A stretch of DNA of 64,000 nucleotides from Sphaerisporangium melleum (GCF_014646695.1 NZ_BMNT01000014.1:82148-146147); one strand, 5' to 3'. Positions 1-10,200 are shown, counted from the first letter of the stretch. The notes: generated by a model from the letters alone, not told the origin. Made by a program: numbers and translations.

Positions 1-1424
1 CCCTGCCGGGCGGCGGTTGCTCGGTGGCGCACGACGGAGACAACGAGGGGCACGGGGGGTTCCAGGCCACCGGCATCGCGAACCAGAACCAGCTTCCACC
101 GTGGCTCGCCGCCACGCGGCCGGACGTCGTGCTCATGCACCTGGGCACCAACGACATCTGGGCCAACACCCCGGCCACCTCTATCCTCGCCGCGTACGGC
201 ACACTCGTCGACCAGATGCGTGCCGCCAACCCGAACATGAAGATCATCCTCGCGAAGATCATTCCGATGGAACCGGCCGGCTGCACCTGGTGCCCGCCGG
301 GCGTGGCCGCGCTCAACAACGCCATCCCCGGCTGGGCGGCGGCTAAGACCACGGCCCAGTCGCCGATCACGGTGGTCGACCAGTTCACCGGCTTCGACCC
401 CGTGGCCGACACGATCGGCGACGGGGTGCACCCGGACGACTCCGGCTTCCAGAAGATGTCCGACCGCTGGTACCCGGCGCTGACCGCCATCCTCGGCGGC
501 GGCACCCCGCCCGCCGACACCACTCCGCCGACGGTCCCCTCCGGGCTGGCGGTCACCGTGAGCTGCACCTTGACGGTGACGCTGCGCTGGACCGCCTCGA
601 CCGACAACGTCGGAGTCACCGGCTACGACATCTACCACGCCTCCAACGGCGGCACGTTCACCCCTGCCGGTACGACCACGGCCACCTCCTTCAGCGAGCC
701 CTTCAACGGGCTGTTCCAGTACCAGGTACGCGCGCGCGACGCCGCAGGCAACACCTCCGCCTTCACCGCGCCGGTCACCGCCGTGCCGCCGCCGTGCCCG
801 ACCAGCCCGCCGCCGGACACCCAGCCGCCCACCACGCCGGGCACACCGACCGCGACCGTCACCTGCGGCTCGGTGACGCTGAGCTGGGCCGCGTCGGCCG
901 ACAACGTCGCGGTCACCGGGTACGAGATCTGGCGGGCGTCCGGCACCACCGGTGGCACGTTCTCCTCCGTCGGTACCTCGACGACCACGTCGTTCACGCA
1001 GACCGGCGTGGGGGGCTTCCGGTACCAGATCCGGGCCCGGGACGCCGCCGGGAACACCTCACCCTTCACCTCGCCCATCACCGTCATGACCCCGGCCTGC
1101 CCGACGCCCTCGCCCAGCGGCGCGTGCACCGCCGTGTACAGCCAGGCCGGCGACTGGCCGGGGGCGTTCCAGGGACAGGTGACCGTGACCAACACCGGCG
1201 GCACCGCGACCACGGGGTGGACGGTGACACTCACCTTCCCGGGCGGCCGGCAGATCACGCAGATCTGGGGCGGCCGCACCGACGGCACCACCGGCCCCTA
1301 CACGATCACGAACGAGAACTACAACGGGACGCTCGCTCCCGGCGCCTCCACCACGTTCGGCTTCCTGGCGAGCGGCACCGCCGCCTCGCCCACGCTCACC
1401 TGCACCCGGACCCCGCCGGCCTAG
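1..1424 (+). CDS. Secreted SGNH/GDSL esterase with two FN3 domains and CBM2 (5' partial)
   Basis: The frame is open through the left edge, so the signal peptide and the first catalytic block (GDS) lie outside the window. Counting from the codon at position 24, SGNH block III (GTND) is at residues 41-44 and the block V Asp/His pair (DGVH) at 133-136. Two fibronectin III modules follow (about 170-253 and 268-355), then a C-terminal family 2 carbohydrate-binding module (about 367-465) with its Cys near each end and the typical GWTV and NYNG stretches. Family knowledge: such modular enzymes are exported and deacylate plant polysaccharides while the CBM2 holds cellulose or xylan. The substrate is inferred, not shown. 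It converges on the next gene. Confidence 0.9.
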   Translation, partial: LPGGGCSVAHDGDNEGHGGFQATGIANQNQLPPWLAATRPDVVLMHLGTNDIWANTPATSILAAYGTLVDQMRAANPNMKIILAKIIPMEPAGCTWCPPGVAALNNAIPGWAAAKTTAQSPITVVDQFTGFDPVADTIGDGVHPDDSGFQKMSDRWYPALTAILGGGTPPADTTPPTVPSGLAVTVSCTLTVTLRWTASTDNVGVTGYDIYHASNGGTFTPAGTTTATSFSEPFNGLFQYQVRARDAAGNTSAFTAPVTAVPPPCPTSPPPDTQPPTTPGTPTATVTCGSVTLSWAASADNVAVTGYEIWRASGTTGGTFSSVGTSTTTSFTQTGVGGFRYQIRARDAAGNTSPFTSPITVMTPACPTPSPSGACTAVYSQAGDWPGAFQGQVTVTNTGGTATTGWTVTLTFPGGRQITQIWGGRTDGTTGPYTITNENYNGTLAPGASTTFGFLASGTAASPTLTCTRTPPA

Positions 1425-1492
1425 CCTCCGTTCTCCGCACGACCACCGCGGCCGGCCGTATCACATGCCGGCCGAGCGCGCAGGCCCTGAGC

Positions 1493-1524
1493 TGCGAGAA
1501 CGCGGCCCATGACCTGTTCTCGCA
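1493..1524. terminator. Inverted repeat between convergent genes
   Basis: TGCGAGAAC at 1493-1501 is mirrored exactly by GTTCTCGCA at 1516-1524, giving a 9-bp stem with a 14-nt loop between two convergent stop codons. There is no T-run, which is common for actinobacterial terminators. It could serve both genes. Confidence 0.4.
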
Positions 1525-1543
1525 CGGGGCCTGTCCCTGTCGG

Positions 1544-3178
1544 CTACTGCTCAGAGGTGCTTGAGACGGGAGCCGGACCTGCGTAGAAGGTGTAGGTACG
1601 GCTGTAGCTCGCGTAGCCGGAGCCGTCCACGCTGGTGACGACAAGGCTGTTCAGCCCGGCCACGCCGGGTGTCACGGTGACCTCGGCTGTTCCCTCGTCG
1701 CCGGCCGGCACTTCCGTGAAGGCACCGGTGTTCAGGCGGTAGCGGTAGGCGACGACGTCCTGTGCGCCGTTGAGGGTGAAGGTGAACCTCCCCGGGACCC
1801 CGGAACCGCCGGAGTACCGCCCCTCCGGGTAGTCCGCCGAGGACACGGCGGGCGACGGGTTCCGCCCGACGGTGAACTCGTAGGTCCGGTCAGGGCTCCG
1901 ATGGCCGGCGCGATCGATGCTCGTCACCGTCAGTGTGTACCGAGCGGGCAACGTGAAGGTCATCGTCACGGCCGCCGTTCCATCGGCCCGTGCCGCCACG
2001 GTGCCCCAGTCCCCGGAGGGGAAGAACGAGTACTCGTACTCGATGACGTCCGTGGATCCGCCGGGGGAGAAGACCAACTCCCCGGGGCTTCCTATGCGGC
2101 CGCCCGTCTGCTTCTCGGGGAAGACGGCCGACGACACCTCCGGACGCTCCGGGGCCGTGACGTCGACCGTGAACTCCCGCCACGGGCTCCATTCCCCCGT
2201 GTCGCTTCCGAGTTCCAAGGTGCCGGGTACTTGGTACTGGTCTTCGGCGCGCACACGCCACAGGTAGGTCTTCCCGTCGGCCAGCTCGTCGGCGGGCACC
2301 CGGACACATTGCCGGGAATCCACGTACTGGAAATCGGTGACCATTTCGCCGAGCGTCTCGCCGCCGGGCTCCGCCCACTGGAACCGTCCCCGCATCTGCT
2401 GCCGGTCCACGTCGGGGTCGGTGAACCTGGCGCTGAGCGCCGGAGTCGTCGTCGAGCTGTAGACGTGCTCGCCGGTGTTCACGGTGTCACAGCCGTCGTC
2501 CGCCGAGCCGAGCCCCAGCTCGGAAGGCACATCCGGTGCCGTGTTGTATTGGGTGTAGAGGTAAGGGCTGACGACTTGGCCGAAATAGGGGTGGGTGGCG
2601 ACGTCGGTCTCGAAGACGTGCAGCCGGTTCAGGGTGCGCTCGTCGGTGGCACGCAGACCGAAGGTGACGTACCGGTCGCCACGCGCGGCCGCCTCGGCGA
2701 CGACGCCGGTGGTCGGCCAGCCGACCATACAGGCGCCGAACTCGTCGGAGGCGGTCGCGGCGTCGAGTTTCCGCAGCCATCGCGGCTGTCGCAGCCAGGT
2801 GGTGTTCGAGCCGATCTCGCCGGTCACCCACAGCTCGACTCCGGGTTCGCAGGGCCCGCTGTGCTGGTACGCCTGAAAAGTGGCTCGCAGGATGTGCGTG
2901 CCGATGACCGTGGAGGTGTCCATCTGGAAGAAGGCCCGGAACCTGCCCGTCCCCCTCGCTCCTCTGCCCACCGGGGCGTCGTCCGGAGTGTCCCAGTACG
3001 ACTTCGACGGATGCCGGGACGACACGTACGTCCAGTCGAGCTTCGTCCCCGGCCTCGAGTCCGCCGCCGCGGCGGTGCCCGGCGCGGCGAGCAGCATGGT
3101 GGCGATCAGAGCGAGCGCCGTCATCGCCGAGGGCGGCGCCGCACGCAGAAGGGACGGCAGTGGTAAGCGGAATCTCAT
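1544..3178 (-). CDS. Secreted DNRLRE-like / Ig-like repeat protein
   Basis: A 544-residue exported protein. The signal peptide is clear: basic start, hydrophobic run, and a cleavage region ending TAAAADS near residue 40. The next 180 residues resemble the DNRLRE-type beta-sandwich found at the N-terminus of actinobacterial wall proteins (a W-Y-V-S-S-x-x-P-S-K-S-Y-W start and an R-x-x-F-Q-M-D-T-S core). An FN3-like segment follows, then two related Ig-like repeats at about 345-440 and 440-535, each opening with a SSAxxPE/SSADYPEG phrase and ending with a Y-x-F-x-x-G phrase. ATG at 3178 is preceded by GGGGAG at a good distance. No catalytic motif is visible; an extracellular adhesion or wall-associated role is inference. 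Confidence 0.75.
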   Translation of the reverse strand: MRFRLPLPSLLRAAPPSAMTALALIATMLLAAPGTAAAADSRPGTKLDWTYVSSRHPSKSYWDTPDDAPVGRGARGTGRFRAFFQMDTSTVIGTHILRATFQAYQHSGPCEPGVELWVTGEIGSNTTWLRQPRWLRKLDAATASDEFGACMVGWPTTGVVAEAAARGDRYVTFGLRATDERTLNRLHVFETDVATHPYFGQVVSPYLYTQYNTAPDVPSELGLGSADDGCDTVNTGEHVYSSTTTPALSARFTDPDVDRQQMRGRFQWAEPGGETLGEMVTDFQYVDSRQCVRVPADELADGKTYLWRVRAEDQYQVPGTLELGSDTGEWSPWREFTVDVTAPERPEVSSAVFPEKQTGGRIGSPGELVFSPGGSTDVIEYEYSFFPSGDWGTVAARADGTAAVTMTFTLPARYTLTVTSIDRAGHRSPDRTYEFTVGRNPSPAVSSADYPEGRYSGGSGVPGRFTFTLNGAQDVVAYRYRLNTGAFTEVPAGDEGTAEVTVTPGVAGLNSLVVTSVDGSGYASYSRTYTFYAGPAPVSSTSEQ

Positions 3179-3641
3179 CGGAATTCTCCCCGTGACGATC
3201 GCCCCGTCCGGTCTCGCGTCCGGCGATTTCCGTTGGCCGGAGTCATGCTCCCGGAACGCCGGGAACCGCTGATGCGGACCGAGATCACGATGTGATCAAA
3301 ATGGAAACTACCTCACCATTTCCGGCACGAAATGGGGCATGTGCATAACGAACGATCAACGATCCATGGGGCGGAAGGGACGGAGCCGCTGAACCACCTG
3401 CACCGCAGGGGGGACCGTGGCGCCATGTCGTCCCGGACGGCCACCGCCCGTCGCCGCCGATCTCCGCCGGGAGCCGCGCCCCTGCCCCGCCGCGCTCACC
3501 GCTTCGCATGAAGCGTGACGAGGGATGCGAGCCGGTCCTACCAGGCTTGCAACGGTCTGGTCTCGGACCCTTGACGATCGCTTGTGGCGGCGGATGCGAT
3601 GTCACACACCATGCCGGCGTGCGTTCTCAGGGAGATTCACG
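3179..3641. promoter_or_regulatory. Divergent control region between the wall protein and livK
   Basis: This 463-bp gap separates divergent genes and must carry both promoters. GATCAC-gat-GTGATC at 3283-3297 is a perfect 6+3+6 palindrome of the kind bound by dimeric regulators. GGAAA and TTTCC mirror each other around 3304-3324. On the livK side TTGACG at 3571-3576 could be a -35, with a weak TGCGAT at 3595-3600 as -10. No gene is supported inside. Confidence 0.45.
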
Positions 3642-4805
3642 ATGGGCGAATCGCGCTTAGCCACGATCTGGTCGCTCGCGGCGGCCGTGACCATACTGAC
3701 GGCCGGATGCGGCCAGGGGCTCCTCGGTGGCGGTCAGGAGGGCGGTGACCAGGGGCCGATCGCCCTCGGGATGCTCGTCCCCCAGTCGGGCAGCGAGGCG
3801 GCCGTCGGCCCGTACATGCGCAACGCGGCGCAGTTCGCGGTGGACGAGATCAACGGCAAGGGCGGCGTCCTCGGCCGGAAGCTGGAGCTGAAGGTCGCCG
3901 ACGACGCCTGCGACGCCCAGACGGCCGTGGCGGGCGCCGGCAAACTGGTCACCGAGGGCGTGGTGGTCTCGGTCGGCGGCTACTGCTCGGGCGCCACGCT
4001 GCCCACCCTGCCGGTCTTCGGCAAGGCCGGCATTCCCATGATCATCCCGGCCGCGAACTCCCAGGAACTGGTCGACCAGCACCTCGGCCACGTCTTCCTG
4101 ATCAACGGCACCGGCACCCAGCAGGCGGCCGCCGCCATGGCCTGGATCACCAAGCAGGGCGCCACGAAGGTCGCCCTGATGCACGACAACACCAGCTACT
4201 CCAAGGACATCGCCGTCCGCACCAAGAAGCTCCTGGACGAGCCCGGCGGGCCGGAGACCGCGATCCTGGAGGCGGTCACCCCCAAGGAGAGCGACTACAG
4301 CGCCAACATCACCAACGTCCTGGGCGCGAAGCCGGACTTCGTCTACTGGACCGGCTATTTCCAGGAGGGCGGGCTGATCACCCGGCAACTCCGTCAGGCG
4401 GGGTACAAGGACGCGATCATGGTGGGCGACGGCTCGGTCTCCGGCAAGCTCGCCGAGATCGCCGGGCCGGAGGCCGCCGAGGGCGTGTACGCCACGATGA
4501 CGCAGACTCCGGAGACCCTGCAGGGCGCCGGGAACTGGATCGAGGCCTACACCAAGAAGTTCGGCTCGCCCCCCGGCCCCTACTCCAACCAGTCCTACGA
4601 CGCCGTCCGGCTGGCCGCCGAAGCGCTGAAGAACGCCGGGTCCACCGACGGCACCAAGGTGATCGCGGCACTGGAGGCGATCAACGGCTTCCCGATGTTC
4701 TCCGGCCCGCTGAAGTTCACCGCCGACCACACCCTGTCGGCAGGCGGCTTCCAGATCCTGGTCATCAGGTCCGGCAGGTTCGTCCTCCAGGACGCGCTCA
4801 AGTGA
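3642..4805 (+). CDS. livK: Branched-chain amino acid type ABC importer, substrate-binding lipoprotein
   Basis: A 387-residue Leu/Ile/Val-binding-type periplasmic protein (type I fold). A lipoprotein signal ends in the lipobox LTAGC with Cys23 as the lipidation site, followed by a Gly-rich linker. The mature part carries the family phrases for the binding lobe (GMLVPQSG, DDACD, ANSQEL, YDAVRLAAEAL). ATG at 3642 was chosen because AGGGAG at 3629-3634 sits seven bases upstream and the lipobox then falls at the right distance; an in-frame ATG at 3525 would add 39 residues ahead of the signal. It heads a five-gene importer cassette. The ligand cannot be read from sequence: amino acids, amides, urea and aromatic acids are all used by this family. 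Confidence 0.93.
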   Translation: MGESRLATIWSLAAAVTILTAGCGQGLLGGGQEGGDQGPIALGMLVPQSGSEAAVGPYMRNAAQFAVDEINGKGGVLGRKLELKVADDACDAQTAVAGAGKLVTEGVVVSVGGYCSGATLPTLPVFGKAGIPMIIPAANSQELVDQHLGHVFLINGTGTQQAAAAMAWITKQGATKVALMHDNTSYSKDIAVRTKKLLDEPGGPETAILEAVTPKESDYSANITNVLGAKPDFVYWTGYFQEGGLITRQLRQAGYKDAIMVGDGSVSGKLAEIAGPEAAEGVYATMTQTPETLQGAGNWIEAYTKKFGSPPGPYSNQSYDAVRLAAEALKNAGSTDGTKVIAALEAINGFPMFSGPLKFTADHTLSAGGFQILVIRSGRFVLQDALK

Positions 4806-4857
4806 CCGCACGCGCCCCGCACCCCGCGCCGGCCGCCGCCCCCGGAGAAAGGCCGCC

Positions 4858-5751
4858 ATGTCACAGCTGATCTGGAACGGCCTGTTCGTCGGCTCGTTCT
4901 ACGCGCTGGTGGCGCTCGGCTACACCATGGTCTACGGGGTCATGAAGCTGCTCAACTTCGCGCACGGCGACCTGTACATGCTCGGCGCCTTCACCGGCTT
5001 CGCGGTCCTCGGCGCGGCGGGCGGCGTCCCGCCCGGCATGGCGCTGCCCGCGCTGCTCGGCGTGCTCGTCGTCACCATGGCCGTCACCGGTCTGGCCGGT
5101 GTGGCCCTCGAACGCGTCGCCTACCGCCCGCTGCGCGCCGCCCCCCGGCTGTCGCTGCTCATCACCGCGGTCGGCGCCTCGTTCGCCCTGGAGTACGGCA
5201 TGCGGGCGGTCGCGGGGGCCGAGCCCCGGGTCTACCCGGTGCGGCTCGGCGGCAGCGCGGCCGAGGTGCTCGGCGCCCGGATCACGGTGCAGCAGATCGC
5301 GCTCGTCGTCGTCGCCGTGCTCCTGATGACCGGGCTGAACCTGCTGGTCACCCGCACCCGCGAGGGCCGGGCGATGCGCGCCATCGCCCTGGACCCGCGC
5401 ACCAGCGCGCTGATGGGCATCAACGTCGACGCGGTCATCTCGCGCACCTTCTTCCTCGGCTCGGCGCTCGCGGGCGCCGCCGGAGTGATGGCGGGCGCGT
5501 ACTACGGCAAGATCGACTTCCTGATGGGATTCCTCATCGGCCTGAAGGCGTTCACCGCCGCGGTCATCGGCGGCATCGGCAACATCCCGGGCACCATGCT
5601 CGGCGGCCTGCTGCTCGGCCTGCTGGAGTCGTTCGGCACCTGGTGGCTCGGCGGCCAGTGGCGCGACGTCTTCGCCTTCGGCGTGCTCATCCTGTTCCTG
5701 ACCGTGCGGCCGACCGGGCTGCTCGGCGAGCGCGTGACGGAGCGGGTGTGA
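4858..5751 (+). CDS. livH: LivH-type ABC permease
   Basis: A 297-residue integral membrane protein of the LivH family with about eight hydrophobic segments. Family hallmarks are NGLFVGSFYALVALGYT at the start and the cytoplasmic EAA-like loop containing TREGRAMRAIALDP, which contacts the ATPases. GGAGAAAGG precedes ATG at 4858. Its stop codon overlaps the livM start (GTGA at 5748-5751), indicating translational coupling. It should pair with LivM to form the translocation pore. Confidence 0.94.
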   Translation: MSQLIWNGLFVGSFYALVALGYTMVYGVMKLLNFAHGDLYMLGAFTGFAVLGAAGGVPPGMALPALLGVLVVTMAVTGLAGVALERVAYRPLRAAPRLSLLITAVGASFALEYGMRAVAGAEPRVYPVRLGGSAAEVLGARITVQQIALVVVAVLLMTGLNLLVTRTREGRAMRAIALDPRTSALMGINVDAVISRTFFLGSALAGAAGVMAGAYYGKIDFLMGFLIGLKAFTAAVIGGIGNIPGTMLGGLLLGLLESFGTWWLGGQWRDVFAFGVLILFLTVRPTGLLGERVTERV

Positions 5752-6713
5752 GCGCCGGAGCCAGGACGCGCGGGCCCGGCACCCGGCTCGGCCGCGCGGT
5801 CTCCCGGCTGCTGGACAGCGGGTGGGCGGGGCTGACGGGCCTGGCCGCCGCCCTGCTCGCCCCGTTCGTCATCGCCACCCCGTACGCCTTGTCGATCATG
5901 ACCAGCGCGGCCGTCTTCGTCATGCTCGCCTCCGGGCTGAACATCGTCGTCGGCTTCTGCGGCCTGCTCGATCTGGGATATGTGGCCTTCTTCGCCGCCG
6001 GCGCCTACACCGCGGGCGTGCTCAGCACGCGGTTCGGCCTGCCGCTCCTGGCGACCGTTCCCGCCGTGATCGCGGTCACCGTGGTCGCCGGCGTGGTGAT
6101 CGGCGCTCCCACTCTGCGGCTGCGCAGCGACTACCTGGCCATCGTGACCCTCGGCTTCGGCGAGATCATCCGGATCACCGCCGGCAACCTTTCGGTCACC
6201 GGCGGCCCGTCCGGCATCTACGGCATCCCCGGCCTGGTCGACGGCCCCGTGGCCTTCTACTACCTCACCGTCGTGGTCGTCTCGCTGGCCGTGGCAGGCG
6301 CCTCCCGGCTCGGCCGCTCCCGCCTCGGCCGCGCCTGGCGGTTCGTCCGGGAGGACGAGGACGCCGCCGAGGCGATGGGCGTGCACACCTACCGGGTGAA
6401 GCTGGCCGCCTATGTCGCCGGCGCGGTCTGGGGCGGGCTGGCCGGCGTGCTGTTCGCCGCGCAGCTGTCGGCCATCTCCCCAGGCAGTTTCACCTTCCTG
6501 CGCTCGGCCCTGGTGCTGATGGCCGTCGTGCTGGGCGGCATGGGCTCGACGCCGGGCGTCGTCGCCGGCGCCATCGTGATCAGCCTGCTGCCCGAGGTGC
6601 TGCGCGACCTCGCCGACTACCAGTTCTTCGCCTTCGGGGTGCTGCTCATCGTGGTCATGCTGGTCCGCCCGCAGGGGCTGTGGCCGCACCGGTCCAGGGA
6701 GGCGGCCCCATGA
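5748..6713 (+). CDS. livM: LivM-type ABC permease
   Basis: A 321-residue polytopic protein of the LivM family. It begins at GTG 5748, overlapping the livH stop by four bases. The core shows ASGLNIVVGFCGLLDLG and the coupling loop VREDEDAAEAMGVH, both typical. The N-terminal 25 residues are basic and precede the first membrane segment. Its stop overlaps the livG start (ATGA at 6710-6713). Confidence 0.94.
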   Translation: MSAGARTRGPGTRLGRAVSRLLDSGWAGLTGLAAALLAPFVIATPYALSIMTSAAVFVMLASGLNIVVGFCGLLDLGYVAFFAAGAYTAGVLSTRFGLPLLATVPAVIAVTVVAGVVIGAPTLRLRSDYLAIVTLGFGEIIRITAGNLSVTGGPSGIYGIPGLVDGPVAFYYLTVVVVSLAVAGASRLGRSRLGRAWRFVREDEDAAEAMGVHTYRVKLAAYVAGAVWGGLAGVLFAAQLSAISPGSFTFLRSALVLMAVVLGGMGSTPGVVAGAIVISLLPEVLRDLADYQFFAFGVLLIVVMLVRPQGLWPHRSREAAP

Positions 6714-7541
6714 CGCTGCTGTCGGTCGAAGGGCTGCGGCTGTCGTTCGGCGGCCTGCCGGCCATCGACGGCCTGTCGTTCACGGTGGGTGAGGCCGAGA
6801 TCGTCTCGGTGATCGGGCCCAACGGCGCGGGGAAGACCTCCGCGTTCAACTGTGTCACCGGCTTCTACACGCCCACGGCCGGGCGTGTGATGGTGGCCGG
6901 GCGGGACGTCACGGGCCTGCGGCCCTCCCGCGTCGCGGCCCTGGGCGTGGCCCGGACGTTCCAGAACCTGCGGCTGTTCGGTGAGATGTCGGTGCTGGAC
7001 AACGTGCGGGCCGGTACGCACCTGTGGCTGCGGCAGAACTTCCTCGACGCGCTACTGCACACCCCCCGCTACCGCCGCACCGAGCGGGAGGCCACCGAGG
7101 AGGCCCATCGCTGGCTCGACTTCACCGGGCTGCGCGGCGACCGGTACGGCCAGGCGCGCCACCTGTCCTACGGCGAGCAGCGCCGGGTCGAGATCGCCCG
7201 CGCGCTGGCCCGCCGGCCGCGGCTGCTGCTGCTCGACGAGCCCGCGGCCGGGCTCAACCGGGGCGAGAAGGCCGAGATGCTCGGCCTGATCCGCCGGATC
7301 CGGGACCTCGGTGTGGCGATCGTGCTGATCGAGCACGACATGGGGCTGGTCATGGAGGTGTCCGAGCGCGTGGTCGTGCTCAACTTCGGCCGCGAGATCG
7401 CCGACGGCCGCCCCGAGGACGTCCGCCGCGACCCCGCCGTCATCGAGGCGTACCTGGGCCGCGACGAGGACGATGACCACACCCCCGGGGTACGACAACC
7501 CCCGGGCGACGGTGACGCCGGGCGGACGGGAGGAGGCCGTG

Positions 7542-7555
<14 letters not shown>
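6710..7555 (+). CDS. livG: LivG-type ABC ATPase
   Basis: A 281-residue ATPase with Walker A GPNGAGKT at residues 36-43, ABC signature LSYGEQRR, Walker B LLLLDEP and the H-loop His in IEHDM. The C-terminus carries about 25 hydrophilic residues beyond the usual EAYLG end, because translation runs 14 bases into livF. ATG at 6710 overlaps the livM stop. It should energise the LivH/LivM pore together with LivF. Confidence 0.94.
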
Positions 7556-8257
<702 letters not shown>

Positions 8258-8261
<4 letters not shown>

Positions 8262-8491
8262 CGGGCAGGCGCATCGGCGCGGTGGCCGGGCCCGGCGCCG
8301 CTCGCGGTCGGAGGGGTCCGCGTGGCCTGGGAGGATCTGGTCGTGGCGGCCGCCGCCCGCGTGGCGTGGGCGGGCCGACGAGCATGGGGAGTGATGCCGG
8401 CATGGCGAGCGGGTCCGAGCGGGACGACCGGGCGGGCGCGTCCGGCCCGAGTGTCCGGGCGGGCTGGGGCGAGCGGGGAGGCAGGGCGTGA
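8258..8491 (+). CDS. Possible 77-codon coupled ORF between livF and the GntR gene
   Basis: GTG at 8258 overlaps the livF stop (GTGA) and has GGGAGGAG at 8243-8250 as ribosome-binding site; the frame ends at 8491 overlapping the next gene's GTG start (GTGA at 8488-8491). The product would be Gly/Arg-rich and low in complexity with no recognisable domain. It may be a real small basic protein, a translational bridge that keeps ribosomes moving from liv into the regulator, or simply open frame in GC-rich spacer. I lean towards the last two. Confidence 0.3.
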
Positions 8492-9165
8492 GCGAGGACG
8501 GCGGCGGGCCGCGCCTGCCCGTCATGACGGGGCGGCAGAGCCTGCGCGAGCAGGTCGCCCAGGCGTTGCGCGACGCGCTCGTCGCCGCCGAGATGCGCCC
8601 CGGCGTGGTGTACTCCGCCCCGGTGCTGGCCGCGCAGTTCGGGGTGTCGGCCACCCCGGTGCGCGAGGCGATGCTCGACCTGGCCAAGGAAGGGCTGGTC
8701 GAGGCGGTGCGCAACAAGGGGTTCCGGGTCACCGAGCTGTCCGAGCGCGACCTGGACGAGCTGACCGAGATCCGCAGGCTGCTGGAGGTGCCGACGGTCA
8801 CCCGGCTGGCCGGGACATGCCCGCCGGAGGACATCGAGCGGCTGCGCCCGGTCGCCGAGGAGATGGTCGCCGCCGCCGAACGCGGCGACCTGCTCGCCTA
8901 CGTCAACGCCGACCTGCGCTTCCACATGGACCTGCTGGGCCTGGCCGGCAACGCCCACCTGGTCGAGCTGGCCCGCGACCTGCGCTACCGCGCCCGGCTG
9001 TACGGCCTGCGCACGATGTCGCAGCGGGGCACCCTGGCCGGCTCCGCCCGCGAGCACCTGGACATCCTTTCCGCCCTGGCCCGTGGCGACGCCGAGGCGA
9101 CCCGCACCCTCATGGACCACCACATCCAGCACGTCCGCGGCATCTGGGCCGACCGCCCCGAGTGA
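8488..9165 (+). CDS. GntR/FadR-family transcriptional regulator
   Basis: A 225-residue regulator: winged HTH at about residues 12-75 (LREQVAQALRDAL ... GVSATPVREAMLDLAKEGLVEAV) and an all-helical FCD effector domain at 90-215. The D and H residues that place a metal in FCD domains are seen in the NADLRFHMDLL and AREHLDIL regions. It follows the liv cassette in the same direction, so it is the natural candidate to control it in response to the transported acid or a metabolite; that is inference from position. Confidence 0.88.
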   Translation: MSEDGGGPRLPVMTGRQSLREQVAQALRDALVAAEMRPGVVYSAPVLAAQFGVSATPVREAMLDLAKEGLVEAVRNKGFRVTELSERDLDELTEIRRLLEVPTVTRLAGTCPPEDIERLRPVAEEMVAAAERGDLLAYVNADLRFHMDLLGLAGNAHLVELARDLRYRARLYGLRTMSQRGTLAGSAREHLDILSALARGDAEATRTLMDHHIQHVRGIWADRPE

Positions 9166-9186
9166 CCCCGGCGCCGCCGCTTCCGG

Positions 9187-10110
9187 TCAGGAGGTTCGGG
9201 TGGCGCCGGCGGAGGCGATGACGACACAGCCGATGGCGGCCCACTCGCGCAGGTGGAGGATCTCGCCGAGGACGACCAGGCCGACCAGGGCCGCCGCGGC
9301 CGGTTCCAGGCTCATCAGGATGCCGAACACCCGCTTGGGCATGCGGCGCAGGGCCTCCAGCTCCAGGCTGTAGGGGATCACCGAGGACAGCAGGCCGACA
9401 CCCGCGCCCAGCAGCAGCAGCTCGGGGGTCAGCAGGTCCGCGCCACCGGTGGTGATCCCGACCGGCGCGGTGAGGGCGGTCGCGACCAGCATGGCGATCG
9501 ACAGACCGGTCGTCCCCGCGATCCGGCCGCCCACCGCGGCCGAGAGCACGATGTACCCGGCCCAGCACAGCCCCGCCAGCGCGGCGAACCCGATGCCCGC
9601 CCAGCGCAGCCCGCCGGCCTGCCCCCAGGGCGCCAGCAGCACGATGCCGGCGGCGGCGAGCAGCACCCACAGCACGTCGCTGCGGCGCCGCGAGGCCGCG
9701 ACCGCGACTCCGAGCGGCCCGAGGAACTCGATGGTCACGCAGATCCCCATCGGCAACTGGGCCAGCGCCTCGTAGAAGGACAGGTTCATCACCGCCAGCG
9801 TCGCGCCGAAGGCCGCCCCGAGGGCCAGGTCGCGCCGGCCCAGCCCACGCAGGCGGGGCCGGGCGAGCAGCGTGAGGATGGCCGCGCCGGCCGCGATGCG
9901 CAGGAACACCACCGCGCTCGGCGGCAGCGTGGCGAACAGGTTCTTGGCCAGGCCCGCGCCGATCTGCACCGAGAAGATGCCCAGGATCACCAGCCCGGAC
10001 GGGGGAACCGCGCCGGCACCCGCCCGCAGGAGGGCGCCGGGCCGCAGGCGGCCGGAAGGATAGGAGCCGGTGGGGGAGGACAGGGCGGGCGCGGGGATGC
10101 GGAGGGGCAT
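9187..10110 (-). CDS. EamA-family drug/metabolite transporter (RhtA-like)
   Basis: A 307-residue protein with ten predicted membrane segments built from two EamA repeats (about 40-165 and 175-300). The second repeat contains SVIPYSLELEALRRMPKRVFGILMSLEPAAAALVG with its conserved Glu and Pro, matching the RhtA branch linked to amino acid (threonine/homoserine) efflux. The substrate is inferred from the family. It converges on the GntR gene with only 21 bases between the stops. The leader holds two strong hairpins, listed separately. Confidence 0.85.
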   Translation of the reverse strand: MPLRIPAPALSSPTGSYPSGRLRPGALLRAGAGAVPPSGLVILGIFSVQIGAGLAKNLFATLPPSAVVFLRIAAGAAILTLLARPRLRGLGRRDLALGAAFGATLAVMNLSFYEALAQLPMGICVTIEFLGPLGVAVAASRRRSDVLWVLLAAAGIVLLAPWGQAGGLRWAGIGFAALAGLCWAGYIVLSAAVGGRIAGTTGLSIAMLVATALTAPVGITTGGADLLTPELLLLGAGVGLLSSVIPYSLELEALRRMPKRVFGILMSLEPAAAALVGLVVLGEILHLREWAAIGCVVIASAGATRTS

Positions 10111-10130
10111 GGGGAACCGGTCTCGTGTCT

Positions 10131-10150
10131 CCGCACGCGGCGGCGTGCGG
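10131..10150. promoter_or_regulatory. Leader hairpin close to the EamA start
   Basis: CCGCACGC (10131-10138) and GCGTGCGG (10143-10150) form a perfect 8-bp stem with a four-base loop, 20-40 bases ahead of the EamA ATG. It would lie in the 5' untranslated region and could affect ribosome access. Confidence 0.4.
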
Positions 10151-10167
10151 TCGGGGTAGGCGGTGGG

Positions 10168-10200
10168 GCCGGACGGGCCCGTCCTGGGGGCCCGTCCGGC
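10168..10200. terminator. 13-bp perfect hairpin, probable terminator of the ABC-2 operon
   Basis: GCCGGACGGGCCC (10168-10180) pairs completely with GGGCCCGTCCGGC (10188-10200) around a seven-base loop. It lies downstream of the leftward ABC-2 operon and upstream of the EamA start. It may end the former or attenuate the latter. Confidence 0.55.

Noticed and set aside
3525-3641. Earlier in-frame start for the livK gene
   Set aside because: It would put 39 residues before the lipoprotein signal; ATG 3642 has a proper ribosome site.
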